A stretch of 12,428 nucleotides of DNA from JBLHLB01 sp047618505 (GCA_047618505.1 JBLHLB010000087.1:1-12428), one strand, 5' to 3'; shown: positions 1 through 6,430, numbered from the stretch's first letter. Numbers and translations: made by a program. Notes: generated by a model from the sequence alone, not told the origin.

Positions 1-975
1 GTCGCCGAAGCCTTGGCGCTTCTTGCCGAGCACGGTGAAGACGCCCTCCTGATCGCCGGCGGAACAGACCTCGTGCCGAACATGAAGCACGAGCTGTTCA
101 CCCCCAAGGTGGTCATTTCCCTACAGGGAATTGACGGGTTGAACGGCATCCGCAAGGAAGGCGACAGCCTGGTCATCGGCGCGATGACGTCACTCGATGT
201 TGTCGCCGCGAACGAGTTGGTCTTGGCCCAGGCCCCGGCCTTAGCCCAGGCCGCGAGTTTGATCGCCGGACCTCAGCTGCGTCGCATGGGAACCCTGGGC
301 GGCAACGTCATGCTCGACACGCGCTGCCAGTGGTACAACCAAACCTACTTCTGGCGCAGCGCGCTGGGCTTCTGCATGAAGAAGGACGGCACCGTTTGTC
401 ACGTAGTCCAGGGCGGCAGTAAATGTGTCGCGGCTGCGAGCAACGACAGTGCGCCGGCTCTGATGACCCTGGGTGCGCACTTGGTCTTTGAGGGATCTGC
501 GGGACAGCGAACGCTTCCGATCGACGAGTTGTGGGTCTCCGACGGAATCTACAACAAGAGCTCACGCGGCGAAGTGTTGACGGAAATTCGCATCCCCAGG
601 GGAAGCGCGAATCAGCGCGGCGCCTACGGCAAGCTGCGCGAGCGCGGATCGATCGACTTCCCCATGCTCGGTATTGCCGTGCGTCTAAGCCTCTCCCCCG
701 CCGGAGCTGTGGAAGACGCCGACATCTGCGCCGTCGCACTCCAGGCTAAGCCCACGCGGTTGAAAGGCGTGGCCGAACTGCTGCGCGGTAAGTCCCCTGG
801 AACAGCGGACTTCGTAGCCGCCGTGGAACTGGTCGCACAGCTGGCAAAGAAGCGCTTGCGTCCCCTCGAAAACATCCCCGGTGACGCTCAATGGCGACAG
901 GCCATGACCGCGGTCTACACGCGCCGAACGTTGCTGGCAGCCGCTGACAACAGCGGCCCCGTCCACCACATTTGA
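1..975 (+). CDS. hcrB: 4-hydroxybenzoyl-CoA reductase-like FAD/[4Fe-4S] (beta) subunit, 5'-truncated by window edge
   Basis: This is the FAD-binding (CO dehydrogenase flavoprotein/medium) subunit of a xanthine-oxidase-family molybdoenzyme. The frame is open from base 1, so the true start lies upstream; 324 residues are visible and perhaps 20-25 are missing. FAD motifs are visible: AGGTDL near codons 19-24 and TLGGNV near codons 98-103. What separates it from ordinary xanthine or CO dehydrogenase medium subunits is a roughly 40-residue insert with four cysteines at codons 109, 125, 133 and 142. Their spacing C-X15-C-X7-C-X8-C, with the flanks DTRC-x-x-YNQ and CHV, is that of the extra [4Fe-4S] cluster loop of 4-hydroxybenzoyl-CoA reductase beta. 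In that family the enzyme reductively removes the phenolic hydroxyl of 4-hydroxybenzoyl-CoA in anaerobic aromatic degradation. The exact substrate here is inferred. The molybdenum and [2Fe-2S] subunits would be expected nearby but are not in view. Confidence 0.85.
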   Translation, partial: VAEALALLAEHGEDALLIAGGTDLVPNMKHELFTPKVVISLQGIDGLNGIRKEGDSLVIGAMTSLDVVAANELVLAQAPALAQAASLIAGPQLRRMGTLGGNVMLDTRCQWYNQTYFWRSALGFCMKKDGTVCHVVQGGSKCVAAASNDSAPALMTLGAHLVFEGSAGQRTLPIDELWVSDGIYNKSSRGEVLTEIRIPRGSANQRGAYGKLRERGSIDFPMLGIAVRLSLSPAGAVEDADICAVALQAKPTRLKGVAELLRGKSPGTADFVAAVELVAQLAKKRLRPLENIPGDAQWRQAMTAVYTRRTLLAAADNSGPVHHI

Positions 976-988
976 TGGGCAACCGGTC

Positions 989-1015
989 GTGGGAGCGGAT
1001 GAACTCCGCCCCCAC
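989..1015. terminator. Bidirectional hairpin between convergent genes
   Basis: GTGGG (989-993) pairs with CCCAC (1011-1015). After one A/C mismatch, GCGGA (995-999) pairs with TCCGC (1005-1009) around the loop TGAAC. It sits in the 53-bp gap between the TGA of the reductase subunit (973-975) and the TAG of the selenoprotein gene (1029-1031), the expected place for a shared terminator. No T-tract follows on either strand, so factor-independent termination is uncertain. Confidence 0.45.
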
Positions 1016-1028
1016 CCAAGTCAGGCGA

Positions 1029-1451
1029 CTACTCGGTGCCGAGAACGCCCTTGAGCGCGTCCGTGATCTCGTCCTTTCCGAATTGATGCCCGGGCATTTT
1101 GACGGCCGCTTCGCCATCGGCACCAAAGACGACCAATCCGTGGCGCATATCGGTAAACCCGTAGGTCTCAAGCTCGTCGCCCCGGGTTGCCGTGTCCTCC
1201 GCGGAGACAATGGTGAAATCGGCCTGACCTGCATACTCTGTTTGTAGCTCGCCCACGGCGGCTACGACAATGTTGCAGAACGGTCATGTGTCGGAAATGA
1301 CGTAGTAGCGAACTTCTGGAAGAGCGGCCTGGGCCTGCTCGGCGGCTGCTCCTTCCTCGAGGCAGTTCCCGCAGCATTCTTCGGAGGTCTCGCCGCTCGA
1401 GGCGCAGGCTCCAAGCAGCGTGCACAGGATGAGGGTGGTGATTGCTTTCAT
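1029..1451 (-). CDS. Predicted selenocysteine-containing thioredoxin-like lipoprotein (TGA = Sec56)
   Basis: Reading from ATG 1449-1451, the frame runs 55 codons to TGA at 1284-1286 and then continues open for 84 codons to TAG at 1029-1031 (140 aa if TGA is decoded). The N-terminus is a short hydrophobic signal with lipobox L-L-G-A-C16, implying an exported, lipid-anchored protein. Cys26, Cys27 and Cys30 form a C-C-G-N-C cluster. The TGA falls exactly at the first redox position of a thioredoxin-like motif, giving S-D-T-U56-P-F-C59 after a beta-strand-like segment (V-R-Y-Y-V-I). The rest has a thioredoxin-like pattern: helix, strand D78-S83, strand G105-G110, then a final helix. The usual cis-Pro before the late strand is replaced by R-H-G. 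A SECIS-like hairpin follows the TGA. The gene lies 9 bp after the epimerase stop, so it is probably co-transcribed with it. No clear Shine-Dalgarno is seen. The alternative is a nonsense-mutated Cys protein; a standard call would start at GTG 1254-1256 and lose the active site. Oxidoreductase role is inferred. Confidence 0.82.
1239..1269 (-). promoter_or_regulatory. Bacterial SECIS-like hairpin directing UGA recoding
   Basis: On the minus-strand transcript, GUAGC (1265-1261) pairs with GCUAC (1248-1244), and CGCC (1260-1257) pairs with GGCG (1253-1250), with one bulged A. The apical loop is GUG (1256-1254). A further UGU/ACA helix closes below across a C/AA internal loop. The loop G lies 28 nt after the last base of the UGA. 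Known bacterial SECIS elements lie just downstream of the UGA inside the coding region and carry a G(U) in a small apical loop, which SelB recognises; the distance and loop match that model. The pairing was read by eye, without energy calculation. Confidence 0.72.
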
Positions 1452-1460
1452 GGCAGCAGT

Positions 1461-2363
1461 CTAGCGACCGTTCCCCGATTTGCGCGAGCCTCCGCCGAGC
1501 AAGTCCCCAAGGGCATCTCCCAGCTCGGGGTGATTGAAACGAAAGCCAGCCTCCAGGGCTCGCTTCGGGTACGCACGCTGTCCCGTGAGGAACATGCTGG
1601 AGACCTCCCCCAGAAGGAGTCGCATGGCGAGTGCAGGCACGGGGAGGATCGTAGGGCGCCCAAGGGCATGCCCCAGTTCGCGGGTGAAGTCGCGGTTGCT
1701 GACGGGCTCCGGCGCAGTCCCATTGAAGACGCCGGAAGCATCCTTGGACTCCAGGAGGAATCTAAAAAGTCGCGCCAGATCGCCCACGTGGACCCAGGGG
1801 AAAAACTGTCGCCCTGATCCGAGGCGCCCGCCAAGGCCAAGCTTGAAGGGCAACAGCATGTGCTTCAACGCTCCGCCGTTGGCGCCGAGGATCACACCGA
1901 TACGCACCGCCGCCACTCGAATTCCCGCGGCTCGTGCAGGCTCCGCCGCTTCTTCCCAGGCGCGGCAAACACCCGCGAGGAAGTCCGAGCCCGTTCCTGT
2001 TTCCTCATCCACTTCGTCAGCTCCGCGGTCGCCGTAGAATCCGACCGCAGAGGCTTGGACAAGTGCGCCACTGCCCTTCTCCGCCAGGAGTTCTGCAAGC
2101 AGCGTTGTCGTCTCCACGCGACTCTTGATGATGTTTTCCCGACGCTTCTTCGTCCAACGACCAAGCACGGGCTCACCGGCCAGATGGCAAACAGCATCGG
2201 CCTCAGCCACGGCGGCGGCCAATGCCCCCCGCGACCAATCGACGCTCTCGCCGCCGGCGACAGGACTACGACTCACCGCCGTCACAGAGTGGCCGGCGGT
2301 CAAAAGCTCCTTTTGCACATGGCCACCGAGGAATCCTGAAGCACCGCTTAGGAGAATTTTCAT
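1461..2363 (-). CDS. TIGR01777 / YfcH-type NAD-dependent epimerase (SDR39U1-like)
   Basis: This 300-residue protein has the full length of the TIGR01777 family of atypical extended short-chain dehydrogenases. The N-terminal Rossmann motif is G-A-S-G-F-L-G (7-13). HLAGEP lies at 60-65, the signature strand S-A-V-G-F-Y-G-D at 105-112, F-P-W-V-H-V-G-D at 188-195 and N-G-T-A-P-E-P near 214-220. The C-terminal DUF1731-like segment contains P-K-R-A-L-E-A-G-F at 266-274. The family binds NAD(P), but its physiological substrate is not established, so only a general nucleotide-sugar or ketone epimerase/reductase role can be suggested. Its ATG (2361-2363) lies one base after the TGA of the upstream regulator gene, and its TAG ends 9 bp before the selenoprotein ATG. 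This indicates one regulator-epimerase-selenoprotein transcript with tight translational coupling at the first junction. Confidence 0.9.
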   Translation of the reverse strand: MKILLSGASGFLGGHVQKELLTAGHSVTAVSRSPVAGGESVDWSRGALAAAVAEADAVCHLAGEPVLGRWTKKRRENIIKSRVETTTLLAELLAEKGSGALVQASAVGFYGDRGADEVDEETGTGSDFLAGVCRAWEEAAEPARAAGIRVAAVRIGVILGANGGALKHMLLPFKLGLGGRLGSGRQFFPWVHVGDLARLFRFLLESKDASGVFNGTAPEPVSNRDFTRELGHALGRPTILPVPALAMRLLLGEVSSMFLTGQRAYPKRALEAGFRFNHPELGDALGDLLGGGSRKSGNGR

Positions 2364-2364
2364 A

Positions 2365-2895
2365 TCACTTCGTGCGTTTGCGTTTTGATGATTGGATGAG
2401 TGCCTTCAGGCCAAGCCTGGAGACGATGCCACCCTTGAAGAATGAATCGGCCATGGAGTCGACCGTAGCGATCAAGCCTTCGATTTCCCCCAGTCGTGCA
2501 CGGAACTCGCGAGCTTCGCTAGAGCGTTCACGCTTAAGTTCCTCGCGCCAGTCCCGGACGTTCTCCAGGATTGGATCCCACTCGCGGCGCTTGCGCGCGC
2601 GCACCACGGCGCGCACGATTTTCTCGGGGTCCTGCTCAGCTTGATAGAGCGTCTTGCGCGTGCCGTCTACGCGTCCCGCATGAACGATGCCCCAATCGAG
2701 GAGCTCGCGGGTAGCAGTGCTGACGCCGCCGCGACTGAGGCTAAGTTCCTCGCCGATCTGCTCCGCATCGAGGCCATCAGAATGCGAGATCAAGGCGGCA
2801 AAGACACGAGCGGCGGGGCGCGAGATCCCCCAGAAGGGGCCCAGCCGACCCCAGAGATCGGCGAACTCATCACGGATGTCCTGGAGGCTTGGCAT
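2365..2895 (-). CDS. GbsR/MarR-family transcriptional regulator
   Basis: A 176-residue winged-helix regulator. Residues about 25-85 form the DNA-binding part: the motif G-L-D-A-E-Q-I-G-E-E-L-S-L-S-R-G-G-V-S (41-59) is a typical helix-turn-helix of the GbsR branch of MarR-like proteins, followed by a wing (V-D-G-T-R-K-T-L-Y, 76-84). Residues about 100-145 are highly charged and helical, consistent with a dimerising coiled coil. GbsR proteins control choline/glycine betaine genes in Bacillus, but distant members have varied targets, so the ligand cannot be named. It is the first gene of the operon with the epimerase (1-bp gap) and selenoprotein, which suggests it autoregulates this unit. The ATG at 2893-2895 has no evident Shine-Dalgarno; imperfect palindromes just upstream are candidate operators. 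Confidence 0.85.
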   Translation of the reverse strand: MPSLQDIRDEFADLWGRLGPFWGISRPAARVFAALISHSDGLDAEQIGEELSLSRGGVSTATRELLDWGIVHAGRVDGTRKTLYQAEQDPEKIVRAVVRARKRREWDPILENVRDWREELKRERSSEAREFRARLGEIEGLIATVDSMADSFFKGGIVSRLGLKALIQSSKRKRTK

Positions 2896-2961
2896 GTTGT
2901 GAAACCTATAGCTTCTAGGATTCCCACATACTCACTATTTCCTGAAAGTTCTGATATTTCA
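2896..2961 (-). promoter_or_regulatory. Candidate promoter/operator region of the GbsR-type operon
   Basis: This is the most AT-rich short stretch of the window, directly upstream of the regulator start. Two imperfect palindromes are visible. One is C-C-T-A at 2905-2908 facing T-A-G-G at 2916-2919. The other is TTTC (2938-2941), GAAA (2944-2947) and TTTC (2957-2960), giving two overlapping inverted half-sites. On the minus strand TTGAAA at the far end resembles a -35 box, but no convincing -10 at standard spacing could be fixed. Operator function is inferred from position. Confidence 0.3.
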
Positions 2962-3016
2962 AACAAGGCGAATGGAGATACCGGGCCCAGGCGCACAGGT
3001 GTAGGGTCTTTGGATA

Positions 3017-3834
3017 GTGCACCTGGTTGGGGTGCCAAGCCCACCACTTTCCCGCGAGGCATTCAGGGCACGTGTTGCTCCCCGATTGCCGCCGTTCCTG
3101 TCCCTGGTTCTCCTCATCGGCGGCGCACAAGCTTCGCCCCAGGCCGCCAACGCTGCTCGCGTTACAGACACGCTGCTTGAGACCTCGTCGAGACCGTGTG
3201 CGAGAAGCGCAGCAAGGTCGATTTCCCCATTAGTCTCTCGGGAGTCAGTACGGTAGCCGGCGCGAAGTCGCACCGATTAGTGGGTTTCGGGCTGCGCACC
3301 AAGACCTGGTTCGACGTCAAGGTCTACGCCATGACGCTCCACTTGGATCCCACAACAACCCTCCCTGCCCTGTCGGAATGCAAGGGCAAGGACAGCGACC
3401 CCATTCAGAGCAGCACCGCTGTCTACGAGACGATTCTAAAACCTGCGAGCGGCAAGACTCTACGCTTGGTCATGCGGCGCGGAGTCGATGGCGACGACAT
3501 GCGTACAGCCTTCGAAGACGCCCTCGAGCCGCGGATGAAACGCGCGCAGAAGGAATTCAAGATGCCCGGTAGCGCTGCGGCCCTAAAACTCTTCCGCAGC
3601 TTCTTTGACGTAGATGAATTGAAGAAAGGGCAAGTCCTCAATTTCACCTGGCATCCGGCCTCGGCAACAACCCCCGGCCACCTCCAAACACGCGTAAACA
3701 GAGTCGTCTAGCCCGCCATCGAGAATGCCGCCTTAGCCTGGGCGCTCTTCGACGTCTACCTCGGCGGAGATCCGATCCACACGAAGGAGAAGCCGAAGAT
3801 GATCAAGCGCCTGGGCGCAATCCTGGGCGATTGA
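3017..3834 (+). pseudogene. Chalcone isomerase-like (Chalcone_3 type) secreted protein, frameshifted and with internal stop
   Basis: Three coding pieces make one protein. In frame from GTG 3017 is a signal peptide (hydrophobic P-F-L-S-L-V-L-L-I-G-G, then A-Q-A, a likely signal peptidase site) continuing to about 3180. The frame then shifts; from 3190 to 3708 the other frame encodes the family core, including V-G-F-G-L-R-T-K and V-K-V-Y-A-M-T-L-H-L-D. A TAG at 3709-3711 interrupts it, but the same frame continues to TGA 3832-3834 with a typical C-terminus (A-L-F-D-V-Y-L-G-G-D-P-I). Removing the 11 nt between two GAGACC copies (3179 and 3190) restores the first join exactly. The bacterial family is usually periplasmic, of unclear function, with no proven isomerase activity. 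Two independent lesions favour a pseudogene; sequencing errors are the alternative. The original start codon is uncertain because no ATG is present. Confidence 0.75.
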
Positions 3835-3843
3835 CCCTCCCGC

Positions 3844-4242
3844 CTAAGATGGTGGCGCGTAGAAGAACACGTTTTCTTCAAATTCATCACCAAGCCTGTG
3901 ATCGACTCGCGACTCAAAGCAGTTCGCGTGCTGGCGTTCAAGCCACAGCATCGACTCAATCTGGTCAAGTCGACGTTGGTCCGGCTTGGAAGAGCCTTGG
4001 GTACAAGCGTGATCGAAGGCGCGCTTCCAATCAAAAGCAGCGTCCACCTCGGATCTGAGGGAGAGTAGAGCTGAATCGCGGTCGCGCAGCTCGGCCTGCC
4101 AGCGGGTAGTCCCATCCTGCGATCGCCAATTCAATTGGACACGACCTGAGTGGCGACTTAGTTCGACTTCTTCCGGTCGCGCCATCAGAGGTGATGCAGA
4201 GTTGAAGTCACGTCCCGCAAGGAGTTTAAGCAACTCCCCCAC
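3844..4242 (-). CDS. Hypothetical protein, in frame downstream of a stop codon
   Basis: An open frame of 132 residues from a GTG at 4240-4242. I do not recognise a family. The sequence is mixed alpha/beta in character, rich in Arg, Asp, Glu and Trp, with no signal peptide or membrane segment. It ends E-E-N-V-F-F-Y-A-P-P-S just before the convergent chalcone isomerase-like pseudogene. It is in the same reading frame as the PilZ-like ORF above (4255-4623), separated only by TAA (4255-4257) and four sense codons. It may therefore be a separate gene re-initiated after the stop, or the C-terminal half of one disrupted gene of about 260 codons. The start has only a weak upstream ribosome-binding context and lies inside a hairpin. 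Codon choice looks protein-coding throughout. Confidence 0.5.
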   Translation of the reverse strand: MGELLKLLAGRDFNSASPLMARPEEVELSRHSGRVQLNWRSQDGTTRWQAELRDRDSALLSLRSEVDAAFDWKRAFDHACTQGSSKPDQRRLDQIESMLWLERQHANCFESRVDHRLGDEFEENVFFYAPPS

Positions 4243-4250
4243 TCGTGGGG
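4221..4250. repeat. Two abutting hairpins at the start of the 3844-4242 ORF
   Basis: GGAGTT (4221-4226) pairs with AACTCC (4232-4237) around TAAGC. Immediately next, CCCCA (4237-4241) pairs with TGGGG (4246-4250) around CTCG. On the minus-strand transcript the GC-rich hairpin follows four bases after the TAA of the PilZ-like ORF and covers the GTG start of the next ORF. It could act as a terminator/attenuator or restrict re-initiation. No T-tract is present. Confidence 0.35.
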
Positions 4251-4254
4251 CGAT

Positions 4255-4623
4255 TTAGCCGCAACGGCTGCGAGCAACTTCAATGTCGCTACCCAGCGAC
4301 ACGAGTCCAGCGCCTAAACGCCAGGCAAAGTAAGGCGCGGCCCGTCCCCAAATAACGACCCCGGCCCGAACGGCCGCGTGCGTTCCGAGCTCTGGGGCAT
4401 CTGTCTGGAAGCGCAGGCGCTCGCCGGCGGCAAGGTGCAACTGGATTGACAAGCCTCCGCCCGACTCTCTAGCAGCACGGTCACCCAGCTGTTCCTGCCC
4501 CGCGCGACCACCCCAGGCTGTGCACTTGGCGAAGTACCAGCGAGCAGTCGCGTGGGCTCCACGCATCCTGGCCCACTGGTCCCGCCAATCGAAGAGCGCA
4601 TCTTGATCTTCGCTCGCTGTCAT
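4255..4623 (-). CDS. Small PilZ-like protein, translationally coupled to recQ
   Basis: A 122-residue ORF whose ATG (4621-4623) overlaps the recQ TGA in an ATGA, with GAGGG about 7 nt upstream, so it is almost certainly translated from the recQ transcript. Residues about 47-110 resemble the PilZ beta-barrel pattern: R-E-S-G-G-G-L-S-I, then a hydrophobic L-x-x-G-E-x-L-x-F strand, then A-G-V-V-I-W-G-R and W-R-L-G-A-G-L-V-S-L. These correspond to the D/N-x-S-x-x-G, V-V-W and R-x-G-x-x-F positions of PilZ domains. The RxxxR arm that contacts cyclic-di-GMP is not clear, so ligand binding is doubtful. The family assignment is by eye and tentative. It ends at TAA 4255-4257, after which the same frame reopens. 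Confidence 0.55.
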   Translation of the reverse strand: MTASEDQDALFDWRDQWARMRGAHATARWYFAKCTAWGGRAGQEQLGDRAARESGGGLSIQLHLAAGERLRFQTDAPELGTHAAVRAGVVIWGRAAPYFAWRLGAGLVSLGSDIEVARSRCG

Positions 4624-6377
4624 AGCGAGCCCTCATCCAGCGGCTCGACCTGCTTGCGCCGCGGGTCAATCGAGCGACGTCGCAGGTCGCCGACGCTTTC
4701 GATCAAGAGCTTCACACGTGAGCCTTCGCCATCGATGCCGACGATGCAGCCCAGGTGCCGGCCGTCGACCTTGACCCACATTCCGCGGCGCCAAATACCG
4801 GCCTCGACGACTTCGTCGGCGCTCGTTTGGGGGGCATCGGCTGGTCGAATATTTTGCCGTTCTTCGATCCAACGCGTCGGCTCGAGACAGGTCGAACAGG
4901 CGCCGCAGGGCCCCGTCGGCTGGTCTAATCCGAAGTGGCGTGTGAGGTGAACGCGCTTGCAGGTGCCATCCTCCCGCGCCAGGGCAACCAGGGCCAGCAG
5001 CGCTCCGAGATCACCGCGCCGTTTCTCTTCGCTGCCGACAAAGGCCGGTAGTTCCGCTGGATCCAGGTCACGCGCAAGTCGGAGATTATTGCTTTCGAAG
5101 CTCCCACTCGTCACACCCAGGACCTCCAACCATTTTAGGGCCAGATCAATGCGGTGGTCGCTACGACTCTTGACCAACAACTCATCCCGTAGATCATCGC
5201 GATCCTTGGCCTGCAGTCGATCGCCCCAGGCGCGCAGTGTTTCGAAGACGCCCACGACATAGGAACGTTCAGGATTACGCCACTCGATGAAGTTCTGTTG
5301 CACGGCGACGTCTTCGGCGAAGTAAATCAACTCGCAGAAGCTCGGCTTTCCGTCTCGTCCTGCACGCCCGACTTCCTGAGTCCAGGCCTCCAAGGTTCCG
5401 GGGACCTGGGCGTGGAGCACGAAGCGGATGTCCGGCTTATCGACGCCCATGCCGAAGGCGTTGGTCGCAAGGACAACTTCGCGCTCGCCCCCCATGAAGC
5501 GCTCCTGCATGTCACGCCGTTCGCGCGGACTGAGTCGGCCGTGGTAGACCAGGCTCGGGATTCCGCGACTCCGGAGTTCGTCGTGCAGACGCTCCAGATC
5601 CCGAATCAACGTCGAGTAGACAATTCCCGATCCGTCGATCGCCGCGATGCGTTTCGCCAGGAGCGGAACCTTCTCCTCCACACGCTCGATCGTGTGCGTC
5701 CCGAGGAAGAGATTCGGACGCTCGATTCCCGTCCGAATCAGAAGCGGGTCCTCGAGGCGCAAACTCTTCACGATGTCCTCTGCCACACGCGGCGTCGCGG
5801 TCGCCGTCAGGGCCACGGTCGGAGGATTGCCGAGCAAGGCACGATACTTCCCCAGGAGAAAGTAGTCGGGTCGGAAGTCGTGGCCCCAAGAGCTGATGCA
5901 ATGCGCCTCATCCACCGCTAGGCGCACGATGTGAAGAGCAGGCAGGACCTCCAGGAAAGCCGGGCTACGGAAACGCTCGGGGGTCACATAGAGCAGGTCC
6001 AGCTCGCCCCGCCGTGCCGATTCCAGTCGCCGTGCCCGCTCCCTTCCGTCCAGGGATGAATTCACGAAGCTGGCTCGAATATCGCGTTTGTGCAGGGCGT
6101 CCACCTGATCTTTCATCAGGGCGATCAGCGGGCTGACCACCAGGGTCAAGCCATCCAATAGCACAGCCGGCAGCTGATAGACAACTGACTTGCCTGAGCC
6201 CGTGGGCATTGTCACAAGGACATCCCGACCCGCCAGCACGGCCTCGACGGCCTCCTTCTGGCGCCCCATGAAGGCAGGGTGGCCGAAGCTTTCCTGGAGT
6301 TCCAGGCGCAGGACCTCGGGGTCGAACACCAGGGTTTGGGAGGCGCCTCCTTCGGGGGCGTCGTGGGGTGTCACCAT
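4620..6377 (-). CDS. recQ: RecQ-family ATP-dependent DNA helicase with rearranged C-terminal part
   Basis: RecQ helicases are 3'-5' DNA helicases acting in recombinational repair and replication-fork processing. This 585-residue protein shows the motifs in order: Walker A T-G-S-G-K-S (59-64), DEAH (156-159), the RecQ aromatic-rich loop S-S-W-G-H-D-F-R-P (162-170), T-A-T-A-T (191-195), motif V A-T-N-A-F-G-M-G-V-D-K-P (304-315) and motif VI Q-E-V-G-R-A-G-R-D-G (334-343). Zinc ligands follow at C473, C491, C494 and C497. Between motif VI and the first zinc Cys lie about 130 residues, clearly longer than in E. coli RecQ, with a winged-helix-like part (about 375-425). There is no HRDC domain; the last about 55 residues look like a small SH3/KOW-like barrel. 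It is first in a coupled unit with the PilZ-like ORF and divergent from mqnB. The start ATG 6375-6377 has no clear Shine-Dalgarno. Confidence 0.93.
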   Translation of the reverse strand: MVTPHDAPEGGASQTLVFDPEVLRLELQESFGHPAFMGRQKEAVEAVLAGRDVLVTMPTGSGKSVVYQLPAVLLDGLTLVVSPLIALMKDQVDALHKRDIRASFVNSSLDGRERARRLESARRGELDLLYVTPERFRSPAFLEVLPALHIVRLAVDEAHCISSWGHDFRPDYFLLGKYRALLGNPPTVALTATATPRVAEDIVKSLRLEDPLLIRTGIERPNLFLGTHTIERVEEKVPLLAKRIAAIDGSGIVYSTLIRDLERLHDELRSRGIPSLVYHGRLSPRERRDMQERFMGGEREVVLATNAFGMGVDKPDIRFVLHAQVPGTLEAWTQEVGRAGRDGKPSFCELIYFAEDVAVQQNFIEWRNPERSYVVGVFETLRAWGDRLQAKDRDDLRDELLVKSRSDHRIDLALKWLEVLGVTSGSFESNNLRLARDLDPAELPAFVGSEEKRRGDLGALLALVALAREDGTCKRVHLTRHFGLDQPTGPCGACSTCLEPTRWIEERQNIRPADAPQTSADEVVEAGIWRRGMWVKVDGRHLGCIVGIDGEGSRVKLLIESVGDLRRRSIDPRRKQVEPLDEGSL

Positions 6378-6430
6378 AGCGGCAGTGTAGCGGGCTTCGG
6401 CCCGAGCTCACGGCCTGCTAACCTGCCTCC
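6378..6430. promoter_or_regulatory. Divergent recQ/mqnB intergenic region with UUCG hairpin
   Basis: Only 53 bp separate the recQ and mqnB starts, so both promoters must lie here or overlap the genes. CGGGC (6391-6395) and GCCCG (6400-6404) form a 5-bp stem closed by a TTCG tetraloop, which reads as the very stable UUCG loop on a plus-strand transcript. No confident -10/-35 pair is visible. Confidence 0.3.

Noticed and set aside
972..1247. 91-codon plus-strand ORF downstream of the reductase subunit
   Set aside because: It is antisense to the thioredoxin-like part of the selenoprotein gene and has no recognisable features.
2641..3180. 179-codon plus-strand ORF crossing the GbsR gene and the intergenic region
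   Set aside because: Its first part is antisense to the conserved winged-helix region and its end overlaps the signal peptide of the chalcone isomerase-like gene in another frame.
3178..3180. TGA upstream of the chalcone isomerase core as a second selenocysteine codon
   Set aside because: The sequence before it in that frame is not protein-like, while the signal peptide is in a different frame; a frameshift explains it better.
3709..3711. TAG as a recoded pyrrolysine codon
   Set aside because: The gene already carries a frameshift, the family has no special residue known at this position, and no pyrrolysine context is visible.
5298..5921. 207-codon plus-strand ORF inside recQ
   Set aside because: It lies wholly antisense to the conserved helicase core of recQ and its translation resembles no protein; it is a high-GC shadow frame.
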